64,000 nt of DNA from Lysinibacillus odysseyi 34hs-1 = NBRC 100172 (GTDB taxonomy: Bacteria; Bacillota; Bacilli; Bacillales_A; Planococcaceae), in assembly GCF_001591965.1 (NCBI RefSeq), contig NZ_BCVX01000002.1, positions 248,001 through 312,000 of the forward strand, read 5' to 3'. Positions 17,094 to 25,535 of this stretch are shown piece after piece. The position numbers and the translations under genes were made by a program. How positions within the stretch are numbered: position 1 is the first letter of the stretch; every line of letters starts with the position of its first letter. The notes under the pieces were generated by a model. The model was not told where the DNA came from. It made no database searches and saw only the letters and a list, made by a program, of their open reading frames with translations.

Positions 17094-18192
17094 ATTGGGC
17101 TTTTTATTGCTGCTGCCCCTATTCATTCTTCTGTCAGGCTGTGAGTTTAAAGATATCGATAAGGATGTATTCGTTGCGATGATTGCGATCGATCAATCTG
17201 ATGAAGCAGACAAACCTTACAAAATTACCTTAAAGCTATATGAGCCGTCCAGCTCTTTTAAGGATGCACCGCAGCCCACATACTCTTACCTGACACAGGC
17301 CGGAGAAACTCTATCCGAAGCAATCCGTTTGATGGAGGCCTATTCGGACAAGGAGCTGCAGTTTGGACATACCAAGCTGATTGTGATTGGGGAGGATTTA
17401 GTGCAGGCGGATAAAAGCAAAGAAATTTTAGACTTTCTGCTAAGAAGACCGGACATTCAAATGATTGCCTGGATTGCTGTCGGAAGGCCATCTGCTGAAA
17501 AAATCATCAAAATGGTACCGCAGGGCGAAACTTCCGCCTACCCAGAGTTATTTAACTATTTCGATCATACCGGGACAGAGAGCCAATATATTGTCACTAC
17601 CTATTTATTCAACTTTAGAAGGGACATGAAGGCGTGGGGAATTGATCCTGTCCTTCCTATCATCAGGATCAATGAGAAGGATTCACATTTTGAAATAGAT
17701 AAATCTCTTATAGTGAGAGATAGTATGGAGCCCCATGAGTTTGATCCTTTAAATACGTCACTTTATACGATGCTAACAAAAGGCACGGATAGAGCAGATC
17801 TGGCGATAAATGAAGACGATGAATATTTTATCGCCAGAATTGACCGGTTAAAAACGAAACATAGTGTCACTATAAAAGGCGGTAACAAAATTGAGCTCGA
17901 TATAAAAATAAAGTTATACGGTTATATATCAGAGTCTAAAAAGAATTTAGACAGTAAGGATTTACCGTTCTACAACAAGTTATTGAAGGCTGAGTCAGAG
18001 GAAAAGTTTACGAAATTTTTTACTGATATGAAAGAGCTCGGGTTTGATCCGCTTGGTTTTGGATTGGACTATAGATCTAGAACACTTCATAATCGCCGAA
18101 TGAGTAAAGAGGAATGGGAAGAAGCATACCGAAATGCAAAAATTAACTTATCTGTGACACCTCAGCTTAAGAGTACAGGATCTATTCAATAG
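17068..18192 (+). CDS. Germinant receptor subunit C (GerC lipoprotein)
   Basis: A 374-residue lipoprotein with lipobox LLSGC near residue 23. It continues with the GerC-typical DIDKDVFVAMIAIDQ and GHTKLIVIGEDL segments. It is the outer-face lipoprotein of the receptor and needs diacylglycerylation for function in known systems. It starts inside the end of subunit B (26 bases of overlap) behind CGGAGG, and a strong terminator follows, so the operon has exactly three genes. Confidence 0.92.
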   Translation: MLNKQIKNRLGFLLLLPLFILLSGCEFKDIDKDVFVAMIAIDQSDEADKPYKITLKLYEPSSSFKDAPQPTYSYLTQAGETLSEAIRLMEAYSDKELQFGHTKLIVIGEDLVQADKSKEILDFLLRRPDIQMIAWIAVGRPSAEKIIKMVPQGETSAYPELFNYFDHTGTESQYIVTTYLFNFRRDMKAWGIDPVLPIIRINEKDSHFEIDKSLIVRDSMEPHEFDPLNTSLYTMLTKGTDRADLAINEDDEYFIARIDRLKTKHSVTIKGGNKIELDIKIKLYGYISESKKNLDSKDLPFYNKLLKAESEEKFTKFFTDMKELGFDPLGFGLDYRSRTLHNRRMSKEEWEEAYRNAKINLSVTPQLKSTGSIQ

Positions 18193-18257
18193 AAAATTTA
18201 AGGTATGACTCCCCCTCAAAGCTTCGTACCTCCCAAATCTTATATCTACCTATAAAA

Positions 18258-18303
18258 AAATAAGCCGCACTGAAAGTTTTACCTTTCTGTACGGCTTTAT
18301 TTC
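18258..18303. terminator. Terminator of the ger operon
   Basis: AATAAGCCG-CACTGAAAG pairs with CTTTCTGTACGGCTTTATT around a TTTTAC loop; T- and A-runs flank both sides. Confidence 0.8.
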
Positions 18304-18624
18304 CTTCCAAATATTAGCAAAGAGACAGTACACCTACAGCTGGCTGCAAAGTACCGTCATCCTATAGTGCAACAGATATTCTATTTATCGTTAGTTATTC
18401 CTATTACTTCTTGATAATTTTAGCTGGTATGCACTGTTATAACAGCAAGTTCCCTTTTCTAAGTAAAAACGAATCTAGAATAATAAAGTACTATTTTAAC
18501 AATCCACCATGAAACTGAATATATCAAAACTTTTCAATCTTTTTCAAGATTCAATAAGTCTTAAAAATTGTAATAAAGATGGGTTTGGAATTACGGGTCA
18601 AAATCCCCCTTTAATGGATGGTTC
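18304..18624. other. Non-coding gap
   Basis: No gene, RNA or repeat could be supported. The base composition becomes more AT-rich here, at the start of the accessory stretch. Confidence 0.5.
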
Positions 18625-19272
18625 TTATTGTGTAATACGCTCGAAAAAAGCTAGCGTTTTTTCTAAATCGGTTATATGCCGATTACACTTTTGGCTATCT
18701 ACGCAAATGTAATTACTATGGCTTGTAAATGTCCCGACAACTCTTCCTTTTATTGAAGTAGTAAATAAGTTCACTTCGGCGTGTCGGTTACAAATGGCAC
18801 ATATTCCTTTAACTGTGTCATTGGAGATAGTACCTTTAATCGCTTTAAACTGTTCATCTTTATCAATTAAGACATATTTTCGGTGTGCACCAGCATCATT
18901 CCACGTTAAATAACAAATATGCTGAAAATCTATCTCTTCAAGGTTCGGTAACTTTAGTTTTTTTTCCTTTTTAAATAGGCTTTTCACTGTATTCGCTGTA
19001 ACTGCTTTAAAGGGGATGACATAAGGCTTTAATTGTTCTAAATACGCTTCCCCTTGTACCCGATCTGTAACGTCAAAAAGTTGTTCAACTAACTCGGTTT
19101 CCCCAGTAGACAGCACTAATTTTGCTGTAATTTCACTTTCAACAATACCACGCACAGCAAGTATGACGTCTTTATCTTTTGTCGTTGCAAGTGCTTGCAA
19201 AATTTTATTCATTTGTTGTTCAAGTAAATGATAGTTAGCAACCGTTAAAAACGGTTGGATTATTTTAGTCAT
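18625..19272 (-). CDS. FusB/FusC-family EF-G-binding protein (fusidic acid resistance type)
   Basis: A 215-residue cytoplasmic protein. Known members bind elongation factor G and free it from fusidic acid-stalled ribosomes. The N-terminal half is helical. The C-terminal half has the treble-clef zinc site with Cys158 and Cys161 (GICAIC) and Cys190 and Cys196 (YICVDSQKC). Length and domain order equal FusB. Chromosomal homologues in Bacillales do not always give clinical resistance, so the phenotype is an inference. It stands alone in an AT-rich stretch and is followed by no clear terminator. Confidence 0.85.
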   Translation of the reverse strand: MTKIIQPFLTVANYHLLEQQMNKILQALATTKDKDVILAVRGIVESEITAKLVLSTGETELVEQLFDVTDRVQGEAYLEQLKPYVIPFKAVTANTVKSLFKKEKKLKLPNLEEIDFQHICYLTWNDAGAHRKYVLIDKDEQFKAIKGTISNDTVKGICAICNRHAEVNLFTTSIKGRVVGTFTSHSNYICVDSQKCNRHITDLEKTLAFFERITQ

Positions 19273-19434
19273 TTAAAATCACTCCCATACATTTTGTCTT
19301 ATCTTTAAATGCAATTTAATTTATCGAAATAAAAATTATGCTTTTATCGTCCTAGCCATTACATCTCTTCTCATGCTTTCACAATGCATATTAAGCCTTG
19401 ATACTCTTAACTAACTAAGAGTCTACACAACAAT

Positions 19435-20865
19435 TTACTCTGTCTCTTTTATATGAATTGCTGATTTTATAAAAAGACATAAAAGAAAGGCTGCAACTAT
19501 TAGAAAGAAAGCAGACATAAAGCCATTATTGATTCCCTTCAACAAAGCAGAGACGCCCTCATCATCATTTGAATATCTAGCTACTGTGGCTGACATAACC
19601 CCTACCATTATGGCAGAACCTAATGAAGCAAACACTTGGCGCACAGTATTATTAATTGCTGAACCATGGCTTATTAGCTCATTAGGTAATGCATTAATCC
19701 CAGCTGTAGCTAATGGCATCATTACTAACCCCATACCTAACATCCTTAATGAATAAAGACAGACGATCCACCAAGTTGCTGTATCATTCGTAAGAAATAA
19801 AAAGGGAAATGATGCTATAGTTAAAATAAACATACCTATAATTGCTATTTTCTTTATTCCATACTTGTCAAACAGCTTGCCGGCAACCGGTGAAATCACC
19901 CCTAAAACAAGGGCACCTGGAAGCAATATTAGACCTGATTGAAGTGCTGAAAATCCCTTTATTGATTGTGTATAAATAGGTAAGAGAATTTCTGAACCAA
20001 TCATTGTCATAAAAATAATCGCAACAATGATTGTAGACAACGTAAATGTTCTACTTTTAAATACTTGTAACTCTAAAAAAGGTTGAGCCAATTTTAATTG
20101 GCGAAGAGAAAAAAATAATATGACTGCTATGCCTATTAGACAAGCTATCCACGAAGTCTTATTCTGCCACCCTACATTTCCTGCAACACTTATCCCATAC
20201 AAAAGTGAACCTAAACCTACACTACTAAGTAATAAGGAGAAAACATCAAGCCTAGGCTTTGTTAATTGAATAATATTTTTCATATAAAAGATTGCTAGCA
20301 AAATATTAACCCCTACTAGTGGAAGAAGTATATAAAATAAGTAGTGCCAGTCATAATAATCAACTATCCAGCCGGATACTGTTGGAGCGATGGCGGGAGA
20401 AAAGGCTATAACAATCCCTACTAGTCCCATTGCTTCGCCCCTCCGTTCTGCTGGATAAACCATAAACATAAGGGTCTGCATTAAAGGAATCATTAACCCT
20501 GAACCAATCGCTTGAATAATTCGGCCGAATAGTAAAACAGTAAATGTTGTACTAAGTGCACAAATGACCGTTCCTATTGCAAAACTGCCCATTGCTATAA
20601 AATATAAAGTTCTATTAGTTATTGTATTTAGCAAAAATGCAGAAGTGGGAATCATTATGCCACTGATTAACATAAATGATGTGATCAGCCATTGTGCATC
20701 TATAGCATTGATACCTAGATCTCCCATTATCTTAGGTAAAGCAGTCACCAACAAGGTCTGGTTTATAATCGTTAAAAAGGTGGCCGCCAATAAAACGAGT
20801 ACAAACCTAGATCGTTTAAATTGGTTGCCATATATATCAATTGGCTGCACTTGATTTTCTTTCAT
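19435..20865 (-). CDS. MFS multidrug efflux protein (DHA2, EmrB/LmrB type)
   Basis: A 14-helix proton-coupled exporter, 476 residues, close in length to B. subtilis LmrB (lincomycin/puromycin efflux). Motifs of the 14-TMS drug/proton family are visible: the helix 1 stretch with NQTLLVTALPKIMGDLG, FGRIIQAIGSGLMIPL, and AFSPAIAPTVSGWIVD of motif C. The substrate range is not predictable. The start ATG follows AAAGGAAG. The divergent TetR gene and the palindrome between them indicate local repression. Confidence 0.9.
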   Translation of the reverse strand: MKENQVQPIDIYGNQFKRSRFVLVLLAATFLTIINQTLLVTALPKIMGDLGINAIDAQWLITSFMLISGIMIPTSAFLLNTITNRTLYFIAMGSFAIGTVICALSTTFTVLLFGRIIQAIGSGLMIPLMQTLMFMVYPAERRGEAMGLVGIVIAFSPAIAPTVSGWIVDYYDWHYLFYILLPLVGVNILLAIFYMKNIIQLTKPRLDVFSLLLSSVGLGSLLYGISVAGNVGWQNKTSWIACLIGIAVILFFSLRQLKLAQPFLELQVFKSRTFTLSTIIVAIIFMTMIGSEILLPIYTQSIKGFSALQSGLILLPGALVLGVISPVAGKLFDKYGIKKIAIIGMFILTIASFPFLFLTNDTATWWIVCLYSLRMLGMGLVMMPLATAGINALPNELISHGSAINNTVRQVFASLGSAIMVGVMSATVARYSNDDEGVSALLKGINNGFMSAFFLIVAAFLLCLFIKSAIHIKETE

Positions 20866-20892
20866 GTCGCCTACTTCCTTTCACAAAGAGTA

Positions 20893-20902
20893 AACGTACG
20901 TT
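20893..20902. promoter_or_regulatory. Palindromic operator candidate between pump and TetR genes
   Basis: AACGTACGTT is a perfect palindrome, just downstream of a TATAAAAT-like -10 on the minus strand, where a repressor of the pump would bind. A second small palindrome, ACTCGAGT, lies at 20914-20921. Confidence 0.5.
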
Positions 20903-20980
20903 CAATATTTTATACTCGAGTTCATTTCCATGATAATATGTTATAATAACAATGTCAATAATTTCAGGGGTGTTAAAGAT

Positions 20981-21832
20981 ATGAGTAAAAAAGAAAAAAT
21001 CATTGAAGTGGCTAAACAACTATTCAGGACAAAAGGCTATCACGATACCGCTATCCAGGATATCCTGGAGCTTTCCAAAGTATCAAAAGGGACATTCTAT
21101 AAATACTTCTCTACAAAATCCCAATTAATTCTTCATATCATCCAAAAGGTCGATGAGAAAGTAGAAGAGCAGCAAAATATGTTGCTATTTGAAGGCCAGC
21201 CTAACGATAAACAAATTTTTTATTCTCAGCTTCGAGCAAAACATTCCATCTATGGAACCGAGAAAATTGCAGAGTTATATAATATTTCTTTAGGAGAAAA
21301 TGATGAAGAGCTGCAAAAATATATGGTGAAAAGCCATTATAAGGAACTGAACTGGCTAGCCAATCGCTTAATAGAGGTTTACGGTAATGAAATAGAGGAG
21401 AGTGCAATGGATTTATCTACTCACTTTATTGGAGGATTAGGCTATCAATTTAGATATTCTGATCAGATGAAGCTGAATCTCAATAGCTCGGATATTTTAG
21501 ATTATAATATTTTACGTTTAGAGAAAAATATTGAAATAACAAAAAAAACTAATCAAATTCTCTTCCCATATAAATCACCGAGTTCATATGAGAGTCAAGA
21601 AACTGCCATTAGTAATATCCAGAAATTATTAACATCGAATCAAAACAAATTCCCTCAAGAAGCCCAAGAATTAATTAATTTTATTTTGGAGGAAATTCAA
21701 AGCTCATATATAAGATGGGGTGTTTGTGAAGGGGCCATGCGGCAGTTAAAAATAATAGCTCCCTCTCTTTCAGGAAATGAACAGCTATTGAATGAAGTAT
21801 TTAATATTATTCACAAACAAAGCAATAAATAA
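20981..21832 (+). CDS. TetR-family regulator of the efflux pump
   Basis: A 283-residue regulator, long for the family. The N-terminal helix-turn-helix is clear (IQDILELSKVSKGTFYKYF). The C-terminal ligand domain is specific to this protein and of LmrA/YxaF-like position but not clearly that family. The ATG of MSKKEK was chosen; a TATAAT at 20942-20947 provides the -10. Divergence from the pump gene argues that it represses the pump. Confidence 0.85.
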   Translation: MSKKEKIIEVAKQLFRTKGYHDTAIQDILELSKVSKGTFYKYFSTKSQLILHIIQKVDEKVEEQQNMLLFEGQPNDKQIFYSQLRAKHSIYGTEKIAELYNISLGENDEELQKYMVKSHYKELNWLANRLIEVYGNEIEESAMDLSTHFIGGLGYQFRYSDQMKLNLNSSDILDYNILRLEKNIEITKKTNQILFPYKSPSSYESQETAISNIQKLLTSNQNKFPQEAQELINFILEEIQSSYIRWGVCEGAMRQLKIIAPSLSGNEQLLNEVFNIIHKQSNK

Positions 21833-21845
21833 ATTACACTTTTTA

Positions 21846-21888
21846 TGTCAACAAAGCCTTTTATAGGACTTTGTTGACAATTTTTTTG
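21846..21888 (+). terminator. Terminator of the TetR gene
   Basis: TGTCAACAAAG and CTTTGTTGACA are perfect 11-base arms, followed by eight bases that are nearly all T. Confidence 0.9.
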
Positions 21889-22343
21889 CTTATTCAAAGG
21901 AATCAAAACCAACTTTATATAACGTCAGCCAAAATAATAAGAAAAGAAGGATAAAAAAGAAATGGAATACTTCTAAATGTAAAGAGGATTCACCAATTAT
22001 TAGTCCAAACTAATACGCCGCTATTTATATTCCAGCCATCTCGTCCAGAGAGTGACAATAATAATAGGAGTTCAGAAGTTTTATTTCTTTAACAAATTGG
22101 ACCACATCAGTCACATAAACTTTTCAGATTATCCTTTTTAATATTCTACTCTAATTTACTATGTCCTCAACGTATAAATAAACAACTAGCCTTTGGTTGA
22201 AAGTCATTCTCCCAAGATATTCTCATTCACTTCCATTAAAATTTCTTTTCAAAAAAGAAACATAGTGACTTTTTTTGTTCTATTAGTCATATCGTAAGTA
22301 AATAAAAAATTATTTAAAATAAAGCAGTGTTTTTTTAAATTTA
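21889..22343. other. AT-rich non-coding gap
   Basis: No reading frame with a ribosome site, RNA motif or repeat was found; the stretch looks like eroded sequence. Confidence 0.5.
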
Positions 22344-23132
22344 TTATTCAAGGAGCATATTTTTTAATCTTGATATACTCTGTTGTTTTATACTGCAACC
22401 ATCACATAAATAAGTTTCTATATCACCATATTGGTTAATGATTTCTTTATAAATATCATCCAAATATTCTCTTCGAACCTCTAACATTGGTTTTATCCGC
22501 TCTGAAGATACTTGAAAAAGGCTCATCCATCTGATCATTTTCTCTGCTTTTTTCATTTTAGGTTCAATTAAATGATTGGAGTACAAATATTCCTCCATTA
22601 CTTTATGATATGGAACTCCAACCATCAATTGTATCAGTGCAGAAATGAAGCCGGTTCGATCTTTCCCTCCAGTACAATGAATTAACGCAGGTAAGTGATC
22701 TTGCTCAGAAAGCAATGTAATTACTTCATTAATTTTAGAATTGTTAACAAAGGCCATATTGTAGTACATATCTTTCATAATTGTTTCAAAATTTATTGAA
22801 GTTGAATTACTTACTAGAAATTTAAAAAATTCAAAACGTGTGAATTCTTGACTTCTATCTTGAATAGAAATATTCATCACCTTTATGGTATGTCCTGAAG
22901 AAAATTTACTAGGCTTAGATTTTCTTTCTTGGTCTGTTCTTAAATCACAGATTAATTTTATTTTTAAATGATTAAATACATCTATATCTTTGACTGAAAG
23001 CCTCGATAGCTCATCAGAGCGAAATAGAACCCCCTTTTTCATTACCCTCCCATCATTCGTTATAAATCCCCCGATGTCTCGGAAATTATAAAGACTGTCA
23101 AATTTAACCGGATTTTCACCTATAACTCTCAT
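22344..23132 (-). CDS. Tyrosine-protein phosphatase-like (PTP superfamily)
   Basis: A 262-residue phosphatase with the Cys-x5-Arg signature HCTGGKDRTG, so the nucleophile Cys and phosphate-binding Arg are present. The N-terminus carries NFRDIGGFIT and a VLFRSDELSRLS segment, typical of the bacterial LipA/YwqE-unrelated tyrosine/lipid phosphatase group. The substrate could be phosphotyrosine or phosphoinositide. There is no signal peptide. It is divergent from a TetR regulator with a shared 26-base operator design, so it is probably under its control. Confidence 0.82.
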   Translation of the reverse strand: MRVIGENPVKFDSLYNFRDIGGFITNDGRVMKKGVLFRSDELSRLSVKDIDVFNHLKIKLICDLRTDQERKSKPSKFSSGHTIKVMNISIQDRSQEFTRFEFFKFLVSNSTSINFETIMKDMYYNMAFVNNSKINEVITLLSEQDHLPALIHCTGGKDRTGFISALIQLMVGVPYHKVMEEYLYSNHLIEPKMKKAEKMIRWMSLFQVSSERIKPMLEVRREYLDDIYKEIINQYGDIETYLCDGCSIKQQSISRLKNMLLE

Positions 23133-23164
23133 ACTTTTCTCCTTAACTTTTTAATTAAATTTAT

Positions 23165-23190
23165 ATGACTTTAATAGTTCTTATAGTCAT
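23165..23190. promoter_or_regulatory. Operator copy 1, phosphatase side
   Basis: ATGACT-N14-AGTCAT, 26 bases, lies 33-58 bases before the phosphatase start. The same layout recurs at the TetR side. Confidence 0.6.
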
Positions 23191-23241
23191 AAAAAGTGAT
23201 GAAGACGGCATTATTTTCACCTCTGTTTCGACTATATGTGG

Positions 23242-23247
23242 TATAGT
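23242..23247 (+). promoter_or_regulatory. Extended -10 of the second TetR gene
   Basis: TGG-TATAGT forms an extended -10 element, placing the start of transcription directly before operator copy 2. Confidence 0.4.
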
Positions 23248-23258
23248 ATAAATTATAC

Positions 23259-23284
23259 GTGACTAAAAATCCACAAAAAGTCAT
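23259..23284. promoter_or_regulatory. Operator copy 2, TetR side
   Basis: GTGACT-N14-AGTCAT has the same arms and the same 14-base spacer as copy 1 and covers the predicted start of transcription, which suggests autorepression. A 17-base perfect inverted repeat (23156-23172 with 23277-23293) further links both promoters. Confidence 0.6.
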
Positions 23285-23305
23285 ATAAATTTAAAGGAGA
23301 TAAAA

Positions 23306-23905
23306 ATGCCGAAATTTACCGATAAAGAAAGAGAACACATTAGACAAGATCTTTTAACAAAAGGTCGCAGTATCTTTATCAAATACGGTCTTGCTAAGAC
23401 GAGTATTGATGAAATAATTAAAGAGTGCGGGATTGCCAAAGGAACATTTTATAAGTTTTTCGATTCCAAAGAAGAGCTTTATTATGAAATATTAATAAAT
23501 GAAGTTGAAGTTCGTGAGGGGGTTCTAAATGAACTGTTTCGAAAAAATCTTACATCAAAAGAGTTGTTGCACTCATTCTTTCATTTTTCTTTCGACTCAG
23601 TTGAAAAAAACCCTTTTCTACACCAATTTTTTGAAAATGATGACCATGATCGACTGATACGTAAATTACCAGCTCAAATGTTGGAATTTAATCAAATGAA
23701 TGCAGTGAGAGGGGTTCAAGCAGTTAACTTATTAATGGAACAAGGTACATTACCAACAAATGACCCTAGAGTCATTGTAGGAATTATGCAGGCAGTGCTG
23801 ACACTACGCTTACATAAAAATGAAATAGGCGATGATATCTTCCCAATAGTAAAAGATAAGATTATTGAATTTGTAGTAGAAGGCTTACTAAAAGAAAAAA
23901 ATTAG
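23306..23905 (+). CDS. TetR-family regulator
   Basis: A 199-residue regulator of ordinary TetR size. The helix-turn-helix reads IIKECGIAKGTFYKFF. The ATG follows AAAGGAG. The C-terminal domain gives no ligand clue. It most likely controls itself and the divergent phosphatase gene through the two matching 26-base sites. Confidence 0.87.
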   Translation: MPKFTDKEREHIRQDLLTKGRSIFIKYGLAKTSIDEIIKECGIAKGTFYKFFDSKEELYYEILINEVEVREGVLNELFRKNLTSKELLHSFFHFSFDSVEKNPFLHQFFENDDHDRLIRKLPAQMLEFNQMNAVRGVQAVNLLMEQGTLPTNDPRVIVGIMQAVLTLRLHKNEIGDDIFPIVKDKIIEFVVEGLLKEKN

Positions 23906-24201
23906 TGCTTTCAGCTATAAAATTATTCAACTTTCGTAAAGTGGAATCAATACGGTTTTTATACGTTTATACCAGAAGAGGCGTTTATAAATATGCACAA
24001 TAAATGTACAGATTTTAAGTTAAGATTTAATTAAAAATCCATGGGAAAGCTATTTTGGAGATAAATTAAACGAACTCATTTAGAAGAAAGATTGATCGGC
24101 CGTATTTAAAAGTTATATAGTTCAGCCAAAATTAATTCAAAGCTTTTAGAATACATGGCGGGAAGAAAGTCAAACGGAGTGATCAATTTGGTTATTGTTG
24201 C
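23906..24201. other. Non-coding gap
   Basis: Short broken frames only; possibly the remains of a lost gene, but nothing recognisable. Confidence 0.45.
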
Positions 24202-24245
24202 AATATAATCATTTGGTAATTTATAAATTACCAAATGATTATATT
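24202..24245. repeat. Perfect 44-base palindrome
   Basis: Two 22-base arms meet without a loop at TTTA/TAAA; the left arm begins AATATAATCATTTGG. It ends four bases before the nuclease stop codon, so it may act as a terminator for that gene, although the following T-run is poor. Confidence 0.75.
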
Positions 24246-24248
24246 GAT

Positions 24249-25046
24249 CTATTGCTTGGCTGGAATAAATCCAGCTTCCTTTGCCTCTTTTTCAGTACAA
24301 AACATTTCTTCAGCTACTGTATTTTTATAATCTTTTTGCCCGGGCATGTGGTATACTTTATTGCCTTTTGAATTAATATTACCTTTGATTACACAGCTGT
24401 TTTCATCATTTCTTGTACTAGACTCTTCCTTGTTTTCTTTTACAGCAGCATTGTAAGCATCTTTGTCGTAGCCCCGATTCGTTACATAATCTTCTACAGA
24501 CCAAATGCCAACAGCTGATTTTTGTGCAGTTTCTTGAATCGATTTAAACCAATCAACATGTTTTGTATTTGGCTCATAAATATAAGCCACACGGGCTAAA
24601 CCATTCTTCAAAAGCTGTTCTTGAATACTAATCCCATCTTTCGTATAAATATATGCTAATAGACGTTTATATTTATCACGATATGAAACATCGAATTCTA
24701 AGTAAACCGTGTCTTGTCCCTCTAAAAGCTTCTTAACAAATTCTTTTGCTTCAGGTCCATATGGTTGTTCCCCTAATGTCTCATGATTAGTTTCAGGTGT
24801 ATCTATAAGTAAAAAACGCACTTTTTCGGAACTGCCATTATATTTTATTCTAATTGTGTCACCATCAATTATTTCCTGCAGGTCATATTCTTCGAACTTA
24901 CTTATATCATGCTTTTCTGCAGTTTCTTTTGCTGTGGCTGCAATACCTTGTATATCTTCACTTTCCATAATATTCGTATCTGTTTCTTCTGTACATGCGC
25001 TTAAAAGCAATGTAGAAAAGAACAAAGCAAAAAAGACCTTTTTCAA
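24249..25046 (-). CDS. Thermonuclease-family lipoprotein with C-terminal sunset-type domain
   Basis: A secreted, membrane-tethered nuclease of 265 residues. The lipobox is LLSAC. The staphylococcal-nuclease fold occupies about 52-190: DGDTIRIKYNG, VRFLLIDTPETNH (first catalytic Arg and calcium-site Asp), PYGPEAKEF (catalytic Glu region) and DKYKRLLAYIY (second Arg). The last 50 residues (KGNINSKGNKVYHMPGQ ... MFCTEKEAKEAGF) match the small sunset domain that often follows surface nucleases. The start is a TTG behind AGGA, the only start that leaves an intact signal peptide. Confidence 0.85.
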   Translation of the reverse strand: MKKVFFALFFSTLLLSACTEETDTNIMESEDIQGIAATAKETAEKHDISKFEEYDLQEIIDGDTIRIKYNGSSEKVRFLLIDTPETNHETLGEQPYGPEAKEFVKKLLEGQDTVYLEFDVSYRDKYKRLLAYIYTKDGISIQEQLLKNGLARVAYIYEPNTKHVDWFKSIQETAQKSAVGIWSVEDYVTNRGYDKDAYNAAVKENKEESSTRNDENSCVIKGNINSKGNKVYHMPGQKDYKNTVAEEMFCTEKEAKEAGFIPAKQ

Positions 25047-25084
25047 CTCAGTATCCTACTTTCTTAATCCTGTGTTCTCTTAAA

Positions 25085-25120
25085 ACTAAAAATCCTCAGT
25101 TGAATTATAAACTGAAGATC
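25085..25120 (-). terminator. Terminator of the 26-residue gene
   Basis: On the minus strand ATCTTCAGTT pairs with AACTGAGGAT (one G-U), followed by TTTTTAGTTTTA. Confidence 0.7.
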
Positions 25121-25127
25121 TAAAATT

Positions 25128-25208
25128 TCATTTAAATATCAAATACATCACAACAGCGAAAATAATCGTTCCGCTAGTAATTAACGTTTTAATATCTTTA
25201 TCACTCAT
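25128..25208 (-). CDS. 26-residue single-helix membrane peptide
   Basis: GAGAGG precedes an ATG by eight bases. The frame encodes a charged start (MSDKDIKTLITSG) and then a hydrophobic helix (TIIFAVVMYLIFK), a typical tiny membrane protein. It has its own terminator. A diverged copy with a matching terminator lies about 220 bases upstream. The family is unknown to me. It could be a free-standing gene or a leader to the nuclease, but the terminator between them argues for the first. Confidence 0.55.
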   Translation of the reverse strand: MSDKDIKTLITSGTIIFAVVMYLIFK

Positions 25209-25353
25209 TTTTAGTACCTCTCTTCTAACATTCATTAATACTTTACTTACCTCTATTATCAATAAAGCGACCCAATATCACAATGAATTTGATTTATTTT
25301 CTGCTAAAGAGTTTTCTCAATAATTAATTGAATTTTATCTTGTTCATTAAAAA

Positions 25354-25430
25354 ATCTTCAGTTTCAAATACCGAAGATCCGAATAATATATAATTCATTC
25401 CGCTTGGTGATGAAGGTTTTAATATCTTTA
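25354..25430 (-). pseudogene. Decayed second copy of the 26-residue gene and its terminator
   Basis: The minus strand reads KDIKTFITKRNELYIIR, matching KDIKTLITSG of the intact copy, but the hydrophobic helix is lost and no start codon or ribosome site precedes it. It is followed by ATCTTCGGT/ACTGAAGAT and a T-run, equivalent to the intact copy's hairpin. Confidence 0.5.
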
Positions 25431-25493
25431 AGCTTTATTTACTCGCTTTCTCCTTCACTAAATATACTACCGACTATTTATCATAATCGATAA

Positions 25494-25530
25494 CTAAAAA
25501 AAACGCCATTTACGAAAACGTAAATGGCGG
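25494..25530 (-). terminator. Terminator of yutG
   Basis: CGCCATTTACG and CGTAAATGGCG are perfect arms with an AAAA/TTTT loop and eight T residues on the minus strand. Confidence 0.92.
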
Positions 25531-25535
25531 AATAT

